Assembly (NCBI GenBank): GCA_034440635.1
Contig: JAOTON010002085.1
Location: 62,001 to 126,000 of the forward strand
Length of the DNA: 64,000 nucleotides
Direction: 5' to 3'
Source of the DNA: Lepas anatifera
Lineage: Eukaryota; Arthropoda; Thecostraca; Lepadidae
In this document: positions 63,661 to 64,000 of the stretch, piece after piece
Layout of the letters: the number at the start of each line of letters is the position of its first letter
Numbering within the stretch: the first letter of the stretch is position 1
Notes under the pieces: model-generated
Seen by the model: only the letters and a program-made list of their open reading frames with translations
The model's database searches: none
Told to the model about the DNA's origin: nothing
Program-made: the position numbers and the translations under genes

Positions 63661-64000
63661 TTTTGTGCTTAATGTCTTATGTTGTTTTCTTTTATAGCTA
63701 GTTTCGCCCCCCAAGACGCCCAACTTACAAAACCTGACCGAAGGTTAGTGTTCGGAAGAACTGAAATGAAGGCCGCTTCGAGTGTTTTCCTAATCTGCTT
63801 GTTTTTCGTTTCGGCTAAAACTTCAGAGCTATCAAATTTTGGTAAGTGGTCAGTGGTCACATTTCTCTATGTGAACTACTAACGCATTCGATGTTCTATG
63901 AAATCTAACGTCGCGCTTATGTTCCTGAATCCTTGTTTTCAAACCTCTGCCCGTTTCCCGTATATAAGATTTTGAACATCCAGCACATGGAATGTTGTAA
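63661..64000 (-). pseudogene. Penelope-like retroelement, GIY-YIG endonuclease domain (partial, broken)
   Basis: From the right edge, the - strand gives YNIPCAGCSKSYIRETGRGL then KTRIQEHKRDVRFHRTSNAL and HIEKCDH; after a shift, LPKFDSSEVLAETKNKQIRK and TLEAAFI. This matches the Penelope endonuclease layout: Y-x-I-P-C-x-x-C-x-x-x-YIGETGR, an R-x-x-EH block, SN-A-x-x-xH and a C-terminal E-x-x-FI. The glycine of YIG is replaced by Arg. The frame breaks at a 7-bp tandem duplication (TGACCAC twice, near 63850-63865). The reverse transcriptase would lie beyond the window. Downstream on this strand is the ribozyme-bearing terminal part. Confidence 0.8.

Overview
This is eukaryotic, intron-bearing, repeat-dominated genomic DNA. 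No operons or bacterial features are present. The only protein-coding gene recognised by family is the 3' end of a beaten-path (beat) type immunoglobulin gene on the + strand. It has part of the second Ig domain at 4536-4663, an exon at 16477-16717 with the conserved GLETS-x-LGL block, and a last exon at 17177-17253 ending in a hydrophobic tail, followed by AATAAA at 17489. Splice phases match at both junctions. Beat proteins are cell-surface or secreted axon-guidance/adhesion proteins of arthropods, so the host is probably an arthropod; a crustacean would fit, but the sequence does not name a species.

Other possible gene parts are weaker. They are a phase 1-1 exon with a membrane segment on the - strand inside the long beat intron (11719-11967), a pair of phase-matched terminal exons at 42522-42627 and 42788-42853, a possible first exon at 26440-26468 downstream of two ATTGGT boxes, and an RFX X-box-like promoter with a splice donor at 48533-48630.

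Most of the window is mobile DNA, much of it nested. Classes seen: (a) non-LTR retrotransposon fragments at 1980, 8782, 32640, 49262, 55640, 56221 and 62475; (b) a Penelope-like element on the - strand at the right edge, with a GIY-YIG nuclease remnant and a hammerhead-ribozyme-like core; (c) two tRNA-derived SINE families, three copies of one still showing 13-16 bp target duplications and a fourth 14 bp; (d) elements with CAGTGGCG-type inverted termini and 8-bp target duplications (hAT-like) at 2408, 9032, 47397, 56740 and 58025; (e) TTAA-bounded (piggyBac-like) non-autonomous elements at 5910, 6588, 7636, 9918, 23709, 27971, 36646 and 40602, many packed with AGGTCA hexamers; (f) a TA-flanked mariner-like MITE at 38263.

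The most unusual structures are: a 26-bp minisatellite grown out of the exon/intron boundary of the beat gene, so that the splice donor is repeated about 29 times; several arrays of short hairpins with a period near 22-23 bp and different sequences but the same plan (GACTCC/GGAGTC near 1.5 and 3.3 kb, GTTCT/AGAAC near 48.3 kb, and GAGACC-N-GCTC/GGGGCCCC over about 4 kb at 58.4-62.4 kb); and a nest in which a retrotransposon is split by a 5.7-kb hAT-like element holding both a smaller hAT-like element and a SINE. Stretches without recognisable content are listed as such.
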